A DNA stretch of 64,000 nt, from positions 1 through 64,000 of the forward strand of contig WBMZ01003026.1 in NCBI GenBank assembly GCA_013400975.1, in the 5' to 3' direction. The stretch is from Atrichornis clamosus. Lineage: Eukaryota > Chordata > Aves > Passeriformes > Menuridae. This document shows positions 38,801 through 53,800 of the stretch, one piece after another (position 1 is the stretch's first letter; every line of letters starts with the position of its first letter). Under the pieces are notes generated by a model. It was given only the letters and a program-made list of their open reading frames with translations. It made no database searches and was not told where the DNA came from. The position numbers were made by a program, and so were the translations under genes.

Positions 38801-41800
38801 AGTGCCTCATAAATGGAAATTTTTGTACTACAGAATTTCAGATGAACTAAAATAGTTACTTTGTTTTCTTTTCTCCTCAGTTCTTCTAGTCCAAAATGTA
38901 CAGCATGTCAAGAAAGCATAGTAAAAGACAAGGTATTGTTAAAATTCTTTCTTATTCGAGAGTATTGAATTGTGTGGTATACATAAGATGTGTTATTGCT
39001 TTGTGGTAATTATTTCATAAGCCTGATGAGCTGCCTGAGGAAGACAGCTTTGTTGTGAAACCTAAACCATGTATTTTATAGAGAAAGGTGGCTCATTTTT
39101 CCTGTTAATCTCATGGTAGAAAATATCCCAGCTTCATCCCAAAAGGTCCAGGCAGGTGTCACATCTTGTATTCATATTTGGGAGCTGCAGCAACACACTG
39201 CAGTCGTCCTGCCATCAACCAAGGGGATAATAAGAAAGACTCAATCTCCTGTAGATGCAGAGATGTGACAGGTCTAGATGAATACTGCTCCTGATTTGGC
39301 TCTAAACCAGTGTCTCCTGTTTCACTCATCTCTTACAGTGTGGTGTTCAGTGAACCACACTGGAATTAGGATAGTGGGGAGTTACAGTAATGGTAATAGA
39401 ATCAGATTCTTTCTATGTTAATAAGTTATTTCAGTGATACTCCTTTCATTGTTTTTCACAGCAAAACTTGTTGTTGCCTTTGAAAGGTTGAGGGTAGAAA
39501 AAATTATTCTTGGCTTAATACATGGTTTGTGTGGTTTTACATTATTGCTACAGTGTTCAGTAAATTATTTGTGCTAGTAGCCTAAATGAATACTTAGGTT
39601 CGAAACCATTTTCAAGAAAAGGTTAGTGGGTGCATTAATTTCTCCCTGTTTTAACCCAAAACAGTGCTCAGAATTTGGTTTTGACACAGATGATCTCTCC
39701 AGCGGCTCAGACCAATAATCATGATGCTTAATTTATTGTCCTTTTAACTCTGACTTTCTAGCTCTCAATATGCATCAATATGTACATTTGTTATGAAACT
39801 TCAAAGTATCTCTAAAACAGGAGGACAAGAAGGCCCCTGTATGCTAAATACCTGTTAGACTAAATGTGCAAGTCATTGTGTTCCGTGAAACTGGAAACCT
39901 CTCTTCTCATAGAATGATGAAGTCCAAAATCATTGAAATGCTTTTAGATAGTCTTTGAAAAACTTCAAAAGTTTCTTCCCTTCAGTCAGCAAAACTGTGC
40001 ATACTAGCCCTGTGAATTACTTTGGAAAAAGTACTGCAGCGCAGGCAATTGATTATTTCAGTGAGATCTGTTGATTCATTAAACTTGCCATACACATCTG
40101 AAAAGTAAATAGAAATCAGTGGCCTGTGTCAGATGAGATCAGATAAGAATGATAGCAGTGCTTCCTTCTTCACTGATCCTGGGGATAGATTCATAGTCAC
40201 TGTGGGCAGGTGTGATCATAATTCTTGGTTAAATGCTAGCATGCAGAACCATTTTATAATTACAGGAGTGCTGCAGTGTAGACAGTATGACAGGAGTCTG
40301 TTCATCAGAGAAGTAGTCATAGGCTGGGCTTGGTTCTTAAAGTATTTCTTAATGGCCATTAAAGCAGCTGAAAGTTCTTTGGTTGTGGACTTTGAAATAG
40401 TAGTAATGGTCTTCAGTTCTTATCTCTCTCTCTCTCTCTAGTTCCTGAGGCTTTGTGAGAGTGCAGTTGTGTTGTCTCTTTATGGGGCATCTCCTGTAAA
40501 AGGTGTAAAATCCAAACCCCAGGCTCTCTATTTGTAACTTTTTGCAGTTTTGTTGTAGACAAAAACATGCTGAAAGTGCTTATAAACATTAAAATGGAGA
40601 GATAGTTAAAGCCTGCTTATCTGTGAAATAAAAAAACCTCCTCCAGTCCAAAACCTTAGAAAATATCTGTAATTATGTGTTACCACTGAAGTGCAAGTAG
40701 GTGTTCCAGCTAACCAATCTAGTAATTTTGGGACCACCATCCATGAAACCCTTCCCCTCTGAACCACTGTGCTGTGAGTCTCTTTTGTCTTATGGCATTG
40801 TGCCTAATCCAGCAGCTTCCCAAACAATGTAGAGAGTTCGTTTATGCAGTCCCAATATTGGCAAGCAAATAGCAACAAATTTAGTTCTTTCTGGTACTTT
40901 CCCCTTTATTATATTGATAGTAAAACTGAAACAGTAGCAGAGTATCTGTCGAAATACATTCATTGAGTATTTCCTTGCTTCACAGTGGAGAAACCTCAGT
41001 GTTGTGCACATTCTAGAACAACTGAATAGCAGGATTTTATTTCTGGCACATAAAGCGAGAAGTAAATGACACTGATGTAGCTGAATTGTATGGCTTCTAC
41101 TTTATTTGAACTTGCGTATCCTTGAGTGGTTTTCAATTTGTAAAATCCAGTGATTTTTTATTTTTTCAGGTATTTAAAGATAATTGTTGCAGGAGAGAAC
41201 TACTTGCCCTTCAAATATACTGCAGAAATGAAACCAAGGGCTGTAAGGAACAGCTGTCTTTGGGTCAGTTACTGGTAAGTTGATCAAGCAGGCATAAGCT
41301 TCCTTTTGAGTTAAAGAATGAGGAAAAAATTCTTGCAAATTAAAACCCCAGTCAGTTTCTTTACTTGCTCACACGAGTGGTTAATCTGAGTTATAAATAT
41401 TACGATAGAGTTAAACTGTGGGGAAACTTGGCTTTTTGATGAACTGTAAGGAATTGTAAGAAATCATGTGATTGTGTGACAATAAAACTTGGAAATGTAA
41501 ATGGATGAACCAAATGAGAACTGGAGGGAGAACTAAAATAGTGAAGAATCTTACTGTGTACTTGACAGATGTGAGAAATTTTGATTGCTATTTGATGTGT
41601 TTTTATTTTTATTTACCAGTCCTAATCCTCTCATGTAAGTGGTGGTTTATGCATGAAATTAACTTTGGCTTCTCCAGAGTTGTGCAAAAGAACCTGTAGC
41701 ATTTTTTGGGTGAAGGCATGAGATAGCAGTAATTCAGTAATTTAAGGGTTTAAGGTATGGCTGCACAGCAGTTTGCAGTGAGATTCATAGATTCTTGTTT

Positions 41801-44800
41801 TGAATGAGCAAGCTCAGGTACCTAAACAACTTTAACAGCATCTACGTTTATGTAGAATAATATACTTTGAAAGAGAATGCTTACCTTTTGTTTAAATAGC
41901 CTGTATGGAATTTTGTGCTGTGTTAGAATGCTTTTAGTGTAGAAATCGCTCATGCACATCTAAAATACAGTGAAATCAGCTGTTTGATAAAGGGACAGGA
42001 AAGGGGCTGTACAGTCAGAAAGGTATTCCTCAGTAGATTAGTGTTTACTCTTGTGTGATAGGGTGCAGAAAATAACTTCCCTTACTTTGGTTCTGAAGTT
42101 ATTTAATGTTGGATGTCTTCAAAGGATAGAAGACATGCACGAAACTTAGTTGGATTGACTTTTTCTTTTTTGATCTTTCAGATGCATTTGAGAACTGATT
42201 GTCAGTTTGAAGAACTCCCATGTCCTCGTGCTGATTGCAAAGAAAAAATACTGAGAAAAGATTTGCCAGACCATGTAGAGAAGACTTGTAAATACCGGGA
42301 GACAACCTGTAAATACTGTAAAAGCCAAGTCCCAATGATTATGTTGCAGGTGCAGTATTTTCTTGTGTATATACCTCAAGAGTCCATACATTGATGTAGA
42401 ATAATAACTCTTCTTGTCCTTCTCTGTAGCTGCCAAAAGAGCTTTGTCCTCTCAGCCAGAATTAATAAGTCAAAAAAGAAAATAGGCTGACTTTCAAAGC
42501 AGGTCTATTTCTGTGAAAAACCCTGCATTGAATAGGAAACATTTTTTTTATTCTGAAGTTCAGATAGTGCATTTAAAAAAATTAAGATCCATTGCCTAGT
42601 ATTGATATTAATTTTGCTGTGCTTTTTTAGTTTCTTTTAAATGTAGATAATAAATTCAACTACCATGGTAACAATCAAGTGTTGTGCAGGAAAAGCATAA
42701 GCATTGCAATTGACTGGAAAAATAGTATCTTCTATGTAGTCCTTGGGTACTGTGTTATCTGTTACGAGAGGAAGGGAAGAATGCAAAGCAAATGGTGTCT
42801 TGCCATGACCAGCAATGGTGCATGACAGGCCTAGGATGAGCTACTGCTGTTCTTGGCATCAGAGTAGGTTGTCTGATAAGCCACATATTGAGCTGGAACT
42901 ACAGAGTAGAGGTTGAGATGCTTGATGGTATGCTTACTTTACACCTGAAATTGTAGCTTGACTGTGTCTGTGTTACGTCACATTGAAAGGTATTGTGCTG
43001 AGTCTATCTTGCTATAAACAACACTTTAAAAAAAATTCTGTCTGCATAGTTTCCATAGGTTGATGCATCTCACACTTTCTTAGTAAGAGTGATGAAAATG
43101 TCATTTTCATTTGTATTCTTGTGTATTGTGTGTTAGGTGAAGTCTCACAGTGATGAGAAGTCATCTTTGCTTGGAGATGTCATTACAAAAAGGCATAGCT
43201 AGAATCTCACCAAGTTCTGATTTAGATTTGGCTTTCAGTTATTAGAGTGCATACTTGCAGGGGCTGGCAGTTTAATAATTGTGCATTACCGGGAACAAGG
43301 TGGCTGAGACATGAAAATACACAGAAAAAATTAAGTTTGCCATGTGTTTATTCTTGTACCTTCTGCCACAGAGGTGATGATGTAATTAGTTAGATTATGG
43401 ATGCTGTTCTCCCAGAATTATCATTAGGCTGAGGATTGACATGAGGCAAGGAATGATATTTTAAAATGTGTAGTGTCTTAACAGACAAAACCAGTGAATA
43501 TTAAATACATTCTACAAACTGGATTTCCATATCTAAGCAATATGCTCACAGGTTCCTTGTAGTTTTTTTATAGGAGTAATGTCATTAAGTTTTTGAGAGT
43601 CTGAAATCATCTTTACACTTTGAAGAACTTTGTTTTGGTTTAAGAGCGTTCTCTTTTATCAGATGTTGATGGATGTAGCATTTATAAAATCTTTGAACTA
43701 GCAGTAGCTTTCAAGATTCTGAGAAGCAGAGGGTAGTTTTAGTCTATAAGATTTTTAATTCACAGAGAAAGAGACATTCATACTGGAAACAAGAATGGCA
43801 TATTACTCTGAAGTGCAAAAAAGAGTGTTTGTAATTACAGTAATTGTTCTCCAAAAATCTTAAGTGGTGGAATTCCAAGTTCTTTTAAGAGGTTATAGGA
43901 CTGGCTTATGCAGAAAGCCAAAGAGGTTTGTTAACAATGTAGTTTTATGTTGAGATGTCAGTATATTTATTGTATTAAGTTGGTATCACTATTCATCTGT
44001 CCTTAAAGTTCTAAACAAATCTCTCTTTGTGAATCAGAACATTTCCAAGCCATGTTACATGTTCTCATTGACTTATATGTTGCAGTACATGGAAAAAGGA
44101 CAGTTTTAAGGGTGCAAAAAGCAATTCAGTGATTAGTAATTGGCTGTTATTTTTGGGGGTATTTTGCCTAGATCTTTTAAAGTTCAGTAGTTACAGAAAT
44201 GCAGATGCGTTTATTTGTTGTGGCCTGATAAAATGTTACCTCACTGTACTTTAGTAAGAAGAATCAGAAGCTTAATAAAACTGTACATTTGAATCTCAGA
44301 ATCACAAAATGTTTTGGGTTGGAAGGTACCTTAAAGATCACGCAGTTCCAACCCTCCTGCTGTGGGCAGGGACACCTTGCGCTTGACCAGGTTGCTCAGA
44401 GCCACATCCAACATGGCCTTGGACACTTCTAGGGACTGAGCATTCACAAGTTCTCTGGAAAGTCTGTTCCAGTACCTCACCACCCTCACAGGCTAGAATT
44501 TCTTAATATCTTAACTTAAACCTGTCGTCTTCCGGCTTAAAGCCCTTCCCCCTTATCCTGTCTCTACATACCCCCGTAAAAAGTCCCTCTCTGGCTTTCT
44601 GTAGGCCTTTTTAGGTACTATAAGGNAACCTGTCGTGGCTTAAAGCCCTTCCCCCTTATCCTGTCTCTACATACCCCCGTAAAAAGTCCCTCTCTGGCTT
44701 TCTGTAGGCCTTTTTAGGTACTATAAGGTTTCTTTTGACTTCTCATTTGAGTTTTGTCACCCAGTTGACAAAACTGGGTTTTTAGAGATGAACTAGAGTT

Positions 44801-47800
44801 ATTTCTAGCTTCTGTAGCCTAGAATTTTCTCTAATGTAATAATGACTGAAATCGGCCTCAGTGACTTGAACTGAAAATGGAGATAGAGGGAGCAGACTGA
44901 GAAAAAAGGTATGCAAATGGAAACAAAAAATTTTACTGGAGAACGTGTGGTTCATGTCTTCATAGAATCCCGTGACCTGTGGTGTAGGAAATCCCCGTTG
45001 TTGGAGGCAGACTCCAGCAAGTTAACAATGTTAGTAGAATGCTTTTTTAGATGGCATTTGTCTTGCCTGCGTGGCCACTTAGTGACTTAGCCTCTTAATG
45101 TCTTTTGTTTAAACCATTTAGCAAGTTGAGACTTTATTTTTGTCACAAACTTACCTTTTCCATCCTGTAACTCTTGACAAATAGAGACAGTGCATTGTTA
45201 AAATGGAAATTAGTAGCCTGAAATGCTTCTGGTTTTCTGTGTATAATCCACAAAACTACCTGGAAGTGCTTCTGTAAAATTGATACTTAGACAGCAGTAG
45301 CATGATGTGGCTCTGAAGGACAGCACTGCTAAGTGTCCGGGCCCCTAACTGAAACCCTGGCCACAAAACAGGGGCAATCTGCCCAGTGGTCTGAAATGCA
45401 GCTGAGCTGACTGGGACAGCCACTGGCAAAGACCCCAGGCATTGTAATCTTGCTCCCTTGTCACTGCTCTGGAGCCAGACATGTTCCTAATGTGGCACTG
45501 GCTTCTCTGGGGAGCTGTGTTAATGTCCTGCCTTCCCCTCATCTCTGCTGGGGGCCCTGCGTGTGGTGTTACCTGTGATTTGTGCTGGATTTGGCATTTG
45601 GTTTTATGTGCTCTGCTGCATGAATTTAACTGGTTGGTAGGAATAGAATTCTGCCACTGGACTGGGATTACTCTGGTACATCCTGAAGTGGTTGGAAAGG
45701 CTCGCCTTGATTTCAGGGGGTGGGCACTGGGGTGGGGAGTGAGGAGAACTGGAGAGAATGCTGAGAAGTTCCATGTTGCCTTTTCAGCATGAACCAAGAG
45801 TCAATGTCATAGCCTTTGTCAGATAGATTGTGTAGGTTAGAGAAGAGAGTTAAGGAATTAAAATTAAAGAATGAACACTAGAAGGGAGTATTAATTTTCT
45901 TGTTCTGTAGTTGATAAATCATTAAAGAAGCATGTAGGTCATTAGGCTCCTAAAGCCACGTGGTTGTGTGTGATGTCTCCCTTTATCACAATTCTGGATG
46001 TGTTCAGGATGAGGGGGCCCAGATCCAGCTCTTGGTTCTGAGCAGGAGTGGTGCTTTGGGACTCTGCTATCAGAAGAGCATCGCTGTCAGCCTGACAGGC
46101 TGTTCTGAGGAGCGGTGTTGGCATTGCTCCTGGCTGGGTACCCTGGTGGGGAGGGACTGGAGATTGCTCCTCACCCCCGGGCTCTGGGGGCTGTCCCAGC
46201 TCTCTGGCTGGAGCAGCTGGAGGTTCCCTGGTGCCTGTCACTGTGACTGTCTGTGTGTGCCACACCAAGCCAGCGAGTGCAAATGCGGAGCGTTGCAGCA
46301 TAGATGGGTCAGGACAGCATCTCATGGTCTGCTTTAAAAGAAGGCGGTACACAATTTCAAATATTGGCAGATTTATGTCAGAGTTCTGAACCAAGGCTTT
46401 CACATCTCTGAGATCAGATATTCTTTACATCTTGGTTTTGTTTCAGAAAATAGACGTGGTTACTGGGCTAAAAGGGCATAATCTTCCTTTTCTACCAGGC
46501 TTGTAAATCTAGGCCTTTGTTTCCTTTGCTTTTCTTAAGTACCAGAAATGAAGCAGTATGTTTCAAGTTGAATGGGACATGTCATTTGACAAGAAACGAA
46601 TTTTTCATTTTGTTGAGAAAACTGAGAGAAAATGTAAATTCATTTATCTTGGGCCTCACTTTCTTCCCTCCCCGTGGTGATAGGGTTTGATAGCTATGCT
46701 GAAGTATCTGTTATCATCTGGCTTCAGATTAAAATGCCTGCCCAGCATCATGATGTATAACAGTGAGACTTAGTATCAGATGTTTGGGAATCAAAATTAG
46801 AAAAGAATTGGAAGGGGAATATCCAAGCATAGGAAAGAGATTCTCTGAGAGGGGGCAGAGTACATTTCTGAGGAGCTTTTCCATGCGCTATATACCCTTA
46901 TGAAAAAGGACATCTGCAGTAGTTCTGCTTGCTCTTAAAGATGCCCATTTTTGTGAGTAATTCTTGGGGAAGAAAACTTTACTTTTACCAGTTTCATTGT
47001 TCAAACTAAAACCAATAAAATGGTAAGCAAATAGATTTGCTTTGCATGGGAAAACACAAGGAAACCGTTGTTTTCACTTCAAAATATCAGCACCTCTATC
47101 AAAAGTATAAACTGATGTTTGAGCAGTTGCAGTTCTATAACTGCACAGTTGGGATAAACACTGAAACAATCTTCTGGTTTTTTAATTCTTATAGGATGGT
47201 TTTCTTTGCAGGTAAGTCCTCTTGTAAAGAGTAAGAGCTGATTTGTGGTTTGTTTGCTTTTTTCCTCTGTAGAAACATGAAGATACAGACTGCCCATGTG
47301 TCATGGTTTCATGTCCTCATAAATGTAGTGTTAAAACACTCATGAGGAGCGAGGTAAGAAGTCATACCCAGTGTTGTGCTGAAAAATTAAATAATTTCTT
47401 TAGTAAGATCTCGCAAGAATTTTGCCAGAAGCCGTTTCTTTATAAAAATGTGAGATCTAAAGAAAAGCTTTTTCTACCACACAGTTAAGTGTGATAACAG
47501 TCAAATATTGTTAATTATTTCTTGAAAAACTATTTTAAAAGAAGCAATTTCTTAATTTTGAGTCATTATTACACTTGGCTTGTCCAGGATTAGCACGTGT
47601 CTTCCCTGCTTTCATTTTTACTAGCTCTCCCCCTGTCTTTCCCTCATTTGAGCACCATAGAGCAGCATCTTGGGGTAGTTAGCTTATATTAAAATAAAAA
47701 TAGGCAAATTATAAAAATAAAAATAGGAAAATTCAGTGCACATTGACAAGAGTTATAAAGACTAGAAAAATCATATAGATGTGTAATTTCATGGAAAAAC

Positions 47801-50800
47801 TTATTATTATTAAATCTGTTAAATTTGGGGGGAAAAAATAGTAACTGATACTTAGAGAAACGGTGTAAGATAAAGGTTGAGTACAACACTCTTAGAGAGA
47901 TATTTATGCATTGTTGCACCTGCTGTTGAAGTATAGAGGCTTCCAGTGATATCTAGATTTTAAAAAATTAAAACATGGCTTGTTTGAAGAGATCCATGTT
48001 CTTGTACATGAAAAGATAAAAGTAGCATCTGTCAAAGTCAATGTACTTAATTTTTTCCTAAAAATAAAACTTACTTACCAAGGATAGGGAAGAACTTAAC
48101 AAAGTCTTCATCACTCAGTAAGCCTCTTTGAAGGAAAGTGAAGTTTCTAATCTGAGGATGAGCTTTTCACTTTCCTCTGGTACTTACTTCCTGAGCTGGA
48201 TTCATACCAGTTTTCAGTTGCACTTGTAAATTATTAATTGTGGCATAGTGCACAAGGCATGTAAGGCTCCTGCCAAAGTTAAATGCAATCTTTTCCTCCA
48301 AGATAATGAAATAAAACATACATGATAGATACTGTATTTATTAAGAGAAATTGAGCTGCTAAGAAAAGAGAAAATACATGTACTGGGCAACCCTGCCAGT
48401 GCTTACTTCTGAGATTAGATCTTGGTTCTGGAACACTTTGGCATATTCTTAAACCTTGACTTCAGCAGTTACTCTCTGAAGAAGTGTATCTTGAGTGCTT
48501 GTAAGAACTGACCCATTAAAGCCTGGGTTGTCACACATGCAGTCGGAATTGGGTTCTGAAACCATGGGTAGAAACAGAACTTGACACAGCCCTTGCCCTG
48601 CATCATCTGTTGCTGTATGTTGCTTAATTTTTTTCTAATACTGTGAAAATGTATATATTACTTGATTGCATGGTTAGGGATAAGTCTAATGCAGAAAATG
48701 GGAAAATGCCTGCCTAACAGTTTGAGAAAATTTTGTAGTGTACAAGTGGATATCTTGCTGTAGAATAAAAGGCAATTTTCATGTTTAATTCATAACTCTT
48801 TGGCAGAGTTCTGATTTTGAGAAGTCAAAAAACGTGGCATTCTTGTAAAACCTGTTAGACCACGTGTCCCTTCTTATTTGTTTGTACTTTTTTTTGAGCT
48901 GCATGTCTTTCGAAACGACTCTGTGAATTTCTGTGGTAGTGTTTAGAACATCATAGGTGTGTGTCAGAGTGACCGATGGCATCTCGGTATCAGATTTTAA
49001 AGACTATCTTGTCTGTTCCAGAGCTATACATTCAAAGCAGTGTCGATTCACCACTTCTTTCCAGGGAGGTGGATGAGCTGAGTCACATGGGGATTAAGGT
49101 GTGGGAATTTCAAATTAGATTTCTGAAACCCAAAAGTGATGCCAACTGAAGAGCCAGGCTCTAGTTCCTGTCTGCTTTGTGGGAAATAGAACTGCAGACC
49201 CTGTTTTTAAAGAGAGTGTTTGTTGCGCTGTCCTTTCCAAAAATGTCTCTCTGCTCCAACTTTTAGGCAGTTTGCATCCAGCTGCTGCCGTCTGTGCTGC
49301 AATGGCTGCTGTCTGTATATATGTATATGCTTCTGTGAATTGGTTTATATTTAAACAAAAAGTGGTCTGTGCTTGTAATAATCCAAGATATTGGACTAAA
49401 TCTCAATCTGTGAAAAATGCAGGCATTTTACTAATCAGTTTTAATCCCCTGTACTGCATTTTTTAAAAAATTACTTAACTGTACCTATTCTAAAACTCTT
49501 TGTCTGTTTCATGCAGTACTTGTTTAGTCTTTTTTTGTGTAATTTAACTGTTCAATTTAGGCACGGAGAATTGCATGTTATGTTTTGAAAAGTTGGTTTC
49601 TCATGAAAATAGGATTAGAAAAAAATGTACTTTACTACAGTGAAACTGATCTTAAGACTTGCTCAGAGCACCAGTAAAAAAAAAAATAAATCACTTGTTG
49701 AGAAAAGATTAGTCATTCACTAAAATAAAGTTAAATCAAATAATTGTAGAGTATGTTCTTTCTGTTTGTTTTGTTGGTTTTTTTTAAATTGGTTTGCCTA
49801 TTGAAATAGTCTTCAGTAGAAGTTTCACTGTATTTTAAATGTATCACACTGTATACTGTATTGGCATGTGCGTGTGGTTTACATATGTGTATTTGCAGAA
49901 TTTGCACTTGAGATCAGACTGGAGAAAATATACACATGTGTATTGTATGTTCTGCAAATGGCACACAATACAAACCTGATAACCTCTGCCCTTTATGTTT
50001 TGAGCATTATCATGCAAAAGTCTCTTTGCCAAAACTCACATTTTTTTCCTATTACAGTTGAATGCACATTTGTCAGAATGTATTAATGCCCCAAGTACCT
50101 GTAGTTTTAAGCGTTATGGCTGCACTTTTCAGGTCAGTATATAACAATTATACTTCCCAATTGATGAAAGTCTGCAAATAGAACCTAATTCTTTGACATG
50201 AAAGTTCTGGACTTCTCTAGTTTTGGTTAAGAAAATCATCCAGTTGCACCAAGTGATTATACAGGAGATGTTTGATTTTGCATTTTAAAAATAAACAACA
50301 TGAAAAGCCCACACATTCCTGCAGTGGTTTGGGAGTTCAATTATTAGGCATATCTTGTTGAAATAGGAATATGACACATTTGAAGAACTAGTTAACTTAG
50401 GATAAGAGGAAAGTCTCTTTAGTTCTTCAGAAGATAGACTGATAACTTCAGTTGTTTCTATGACAGCATTTTCTTGAATTAAGGATGTTTATATTTTCTC
50501 TCATTTGTGTCTTTCTATTAAGGTTAAATGTAGGTTAGCACACTTAAAACATGTATTTTTATGTGCATTAATATGTCTGTGTGCACATAAGTGTATAATC
50601 AAAGCATGAAATTTATTTTTAAAAACTGTTATTGATTTTAATCCTGGCAATCCCTGCAATATTTAAAAAAAAAAATAATGTCAAACCTCAGAGTTTAGTT
50701 TCAGTTGTATTATTCCGATCTCTTCCAATATTCTGCTTCCCTTACCATACACCCTGGGGAATTTGGATGCTTATGTAATGAAAATATTAGTCAGGAGATT

Positions 50801-53800
50801 TCAGAAACCGCTGACAGGAAGAATGGAGTTTATCTGATAGTGTGATTCATGTGTTAGCCCATGACAATTTAAAGAGACAAGAACTGTAAGGAGCAACACT
50901 TCTCAATAGACTATATCCTGCAGGTATTTCCAGGTTCTTAAATAATGAGCATTCATCTTTTTAAGTGTTACCAGTAATGCTCTTAGTGGTAGAACTGATC
51001 AATGCTGTAACCCTGCCCACTGTTATGTCGTACGTATTGCCATTCATTTTATGTATGTATATGTGTGCATATATGTACATATATCCACATATATATTTTT
51101 AGTATTTTATATAGAGTACATACCTTGAGGATCATTGAAACCCTTTCAGTTGCTTTGCAGCATATCTGCCTTCAAAGCTAATATTCTCTTCATTGCAAAG
51201 CACTTACTGAAGTAGGTGTAATGCAACACGGTACAAACGAAGTGATATGGTCTGCATCTTATGTACTCTGTATATAATCTATGTGTGTTCTGTAAACTCT
51301 TTATATAGTGGTTATTTGTAACAGCATTTATAGGTTGTGCAGAGGCATCATATCTGAATATCGTAGAACAGTCATCTTAAAGATGACAAACTAGGCATTG
51401 TAATAACTCTCAGCATAGTTTATAAAGCTGGCAGTTTCCAGTGATGATAAGTTTATCTTAAATATTTGTTTTTAATATTCAGCTGAAGGAAAATGTAGTG
51501 ATTATGAAGCTGTTCATGAAATAGAACAGAAGTTTTAAATTACAGTTAGTGGAATTGGAAGTTTTAGGTTTTATGTGACTCAAGGGTTTTATTGTGCTTT
51601 ATTTAGTTCAAAGCTACACAAAAGACTCTAAAATACAATTCATTTTGTAAATTTGTTCATCTTTATTGTCTCTGAGTTATCAAGCACACTGGATGGAGAT
51701 ACATGGCAGTTGTATAACATACTTGCTATATTAAATGTATTCCTGATTTTTGTAAATTCCCAAGTAGATTTCCCTTCTCTCTACAGTTCTACAACATGCA
51801 CCCGTGAACCAAAATATGTAGTGTTGGTTCGATGTCTTTATATACTCTTTCTTTGTAGGTTTAAAAGAAGTGGAATTGGCTAAAATGTATAAATTCTTTG
51901 TTGTCACAGGGAACAAACCAACAAATTAAAGCACATGAAGCCAGCTCAGCAGTGCAGCATGTTAACTTATTGAAAGAGTGGAGCAATGCTCTAGAAAATA
52001 AGGTATATCTTCTACTCACTTCTAATTTTCACTGACTTCTTTAAATCATATAAAAGTACTGGAAGAAGCACTTTATTCCTGTTTCACAGCTGTTCAACAG
52101 TACAGCTAAAGCACTAGTAGGCTCCAAAAGCTATCAAGCCATTTAGCATATCTTTGTACCTTTGTTATATAATAAAATGCTGTGAGAAACTTGGCTTCGC
52201 AACTCCATGGACAATTTCCCTCATTGGTAACTTAATTAAAGCACTTTCTTCACATAAATAAACAGTCCAGTATTACATTTCCTCTCTGAACTGCCTTCTT
52301 ACAAAACAGAGGGCTCAGAAAGCTATGGCAGCACTATGAGGTGTATTTTTGCTACTTCATCAATTTTCCTGACATAACTTTAGAAGTCTGTAATAAACTG
52401 TTTATTTATTTCATTTGTTTTTGTCCCTGTTTCCCAAACTTAAAGCCCTGCACAGGTTAATTAAATTAAACATACTGTAACTCATGGGCATGATGATGTC
52501 TGCTTTAGTGCTAGACCAGAGTGAAGTTCATGTTGAAGTGCTTCCTTGGGACTCCGGGTTTTAAATTGTTTCAGATTTGGGAGATGCTGGGAGTTGTGAC
52601 GGTATGATCTTGTGAATGATTTGAATTACTTATCCACCTGTTCTGCAAATAAAATTCAAGGCTTTGATTTAAAAATACAGAACTTTGGAACAAATTAGTG
52701 TTTTCTTAAATCTTTTTGGAAAAAGTCTTACACAGACATCAAAATAATGCTTCTGTATTTTTAGGGAGAAGGAGATCCCAGAATTACCAAACTATTCTGC
52801 TAATACAGGCAGAAGAGTCAGGAGCCCCTTCGGACTTTTCTTGAATGAGTTAAATAAGTAGCAATGGCAGTGTGAGCTCAGTGGCACTTAGGATATGACT
52901 TCTGTCATCTCACAGCAGACCACAAGCTAGAGTTTAGCAAACTGTCTAGAAAGCATATTCCCTTCTTGGCCTGCAGAGATCTCTTGGGTGTGGATCTCCA
53001 GCAAGGTCCTGCTGTTGCCAGAAGTGTACTTTTAAAGCAGAAGTTAACTGGAACAGCATAATATGTTTTTTGTCCCCAGCATTTTCCTCCCTGAACTGCT
53101 TGGTTTTGTACTTGAAGCCTCTTAAGGAAACCACTGAACTTGGGAGAGATCTACTATAGGTTTTTTTAGATAGAACTTTTCTACATGTGTAGGTAGGTCT
53201 AAGTTTGACCATCCATAACACTACTTAAGTTTGCTTTTGCACGTGAAACTTTGTTAATGTAGGAACTGTACATTTTTCGGTTTTAAGAGATACAGATTCA
53301 TGTCCTTAGTTCGTTTTCCATTGGTCTGATTAAAACTATAAAATTAATTTTGCATCATAAGAAAAAACCCACGTTCCCTGTGACTTCCAGAATAGATCAT
53401 GTTCTGCCTTTTCTCAGTGTCCTGAGAGGTGCTTTGTCATTTAAAAAAACTCCCAGCGGTTCTATGTTTGTCTCTTACACAGACCTAAGAGAATATACAT
53501 TTTAGTACTATTTTGTGTTTGACTTTTGTTTTAACTTTCATTTAGGACATAACTGCTTATCATTGTGTGTCCATTTTTTTTCTTTTCACTTCCTGCTTTG
53601 TAGACTTCTTCCTATTCATAATAAAGAATTGAATCACTGGAAATCCCAAGCCAGTGCCAAGTTACCAGAATAGCTAACCACATGTCATATGTCAGTGACT
53701 TTATTCTAGGGAAAGGTAACAAAATGATTTGTAACTTTATTGCTGTGCTCTTCTTTGAGGAAAAAATTAATTGATGCAGAAGAACAATGCTGCAAAGTTA

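Larger units (their letters stand above)
42350..47272. other. TRAF3 intron 5 (4.9 kb)
   Basis: Contains a minus-strand CR1 (44291-44728) disrupted by an N and a duplication, and a GC-rich block at about 45300-46340 of unknown nature. The rest is AT-rich single-copy sequence. Confidence 0.9.

Noticed and set aside
39018..39070. 'cctgatgagctgcctgagg' followed by 'gttgtgaaacc', reminiscent of an ancient interspersed repeat
   Set aside because: The match is short and from memory only; I could not assign a family.
45345..46403. Two roughly 150-codon minus-strand frames in intron 5
   Set aside because: They sit in a GC-rich block where stop codons are rarer, have no recognisable domain and overlap equally long plus-strand frames.
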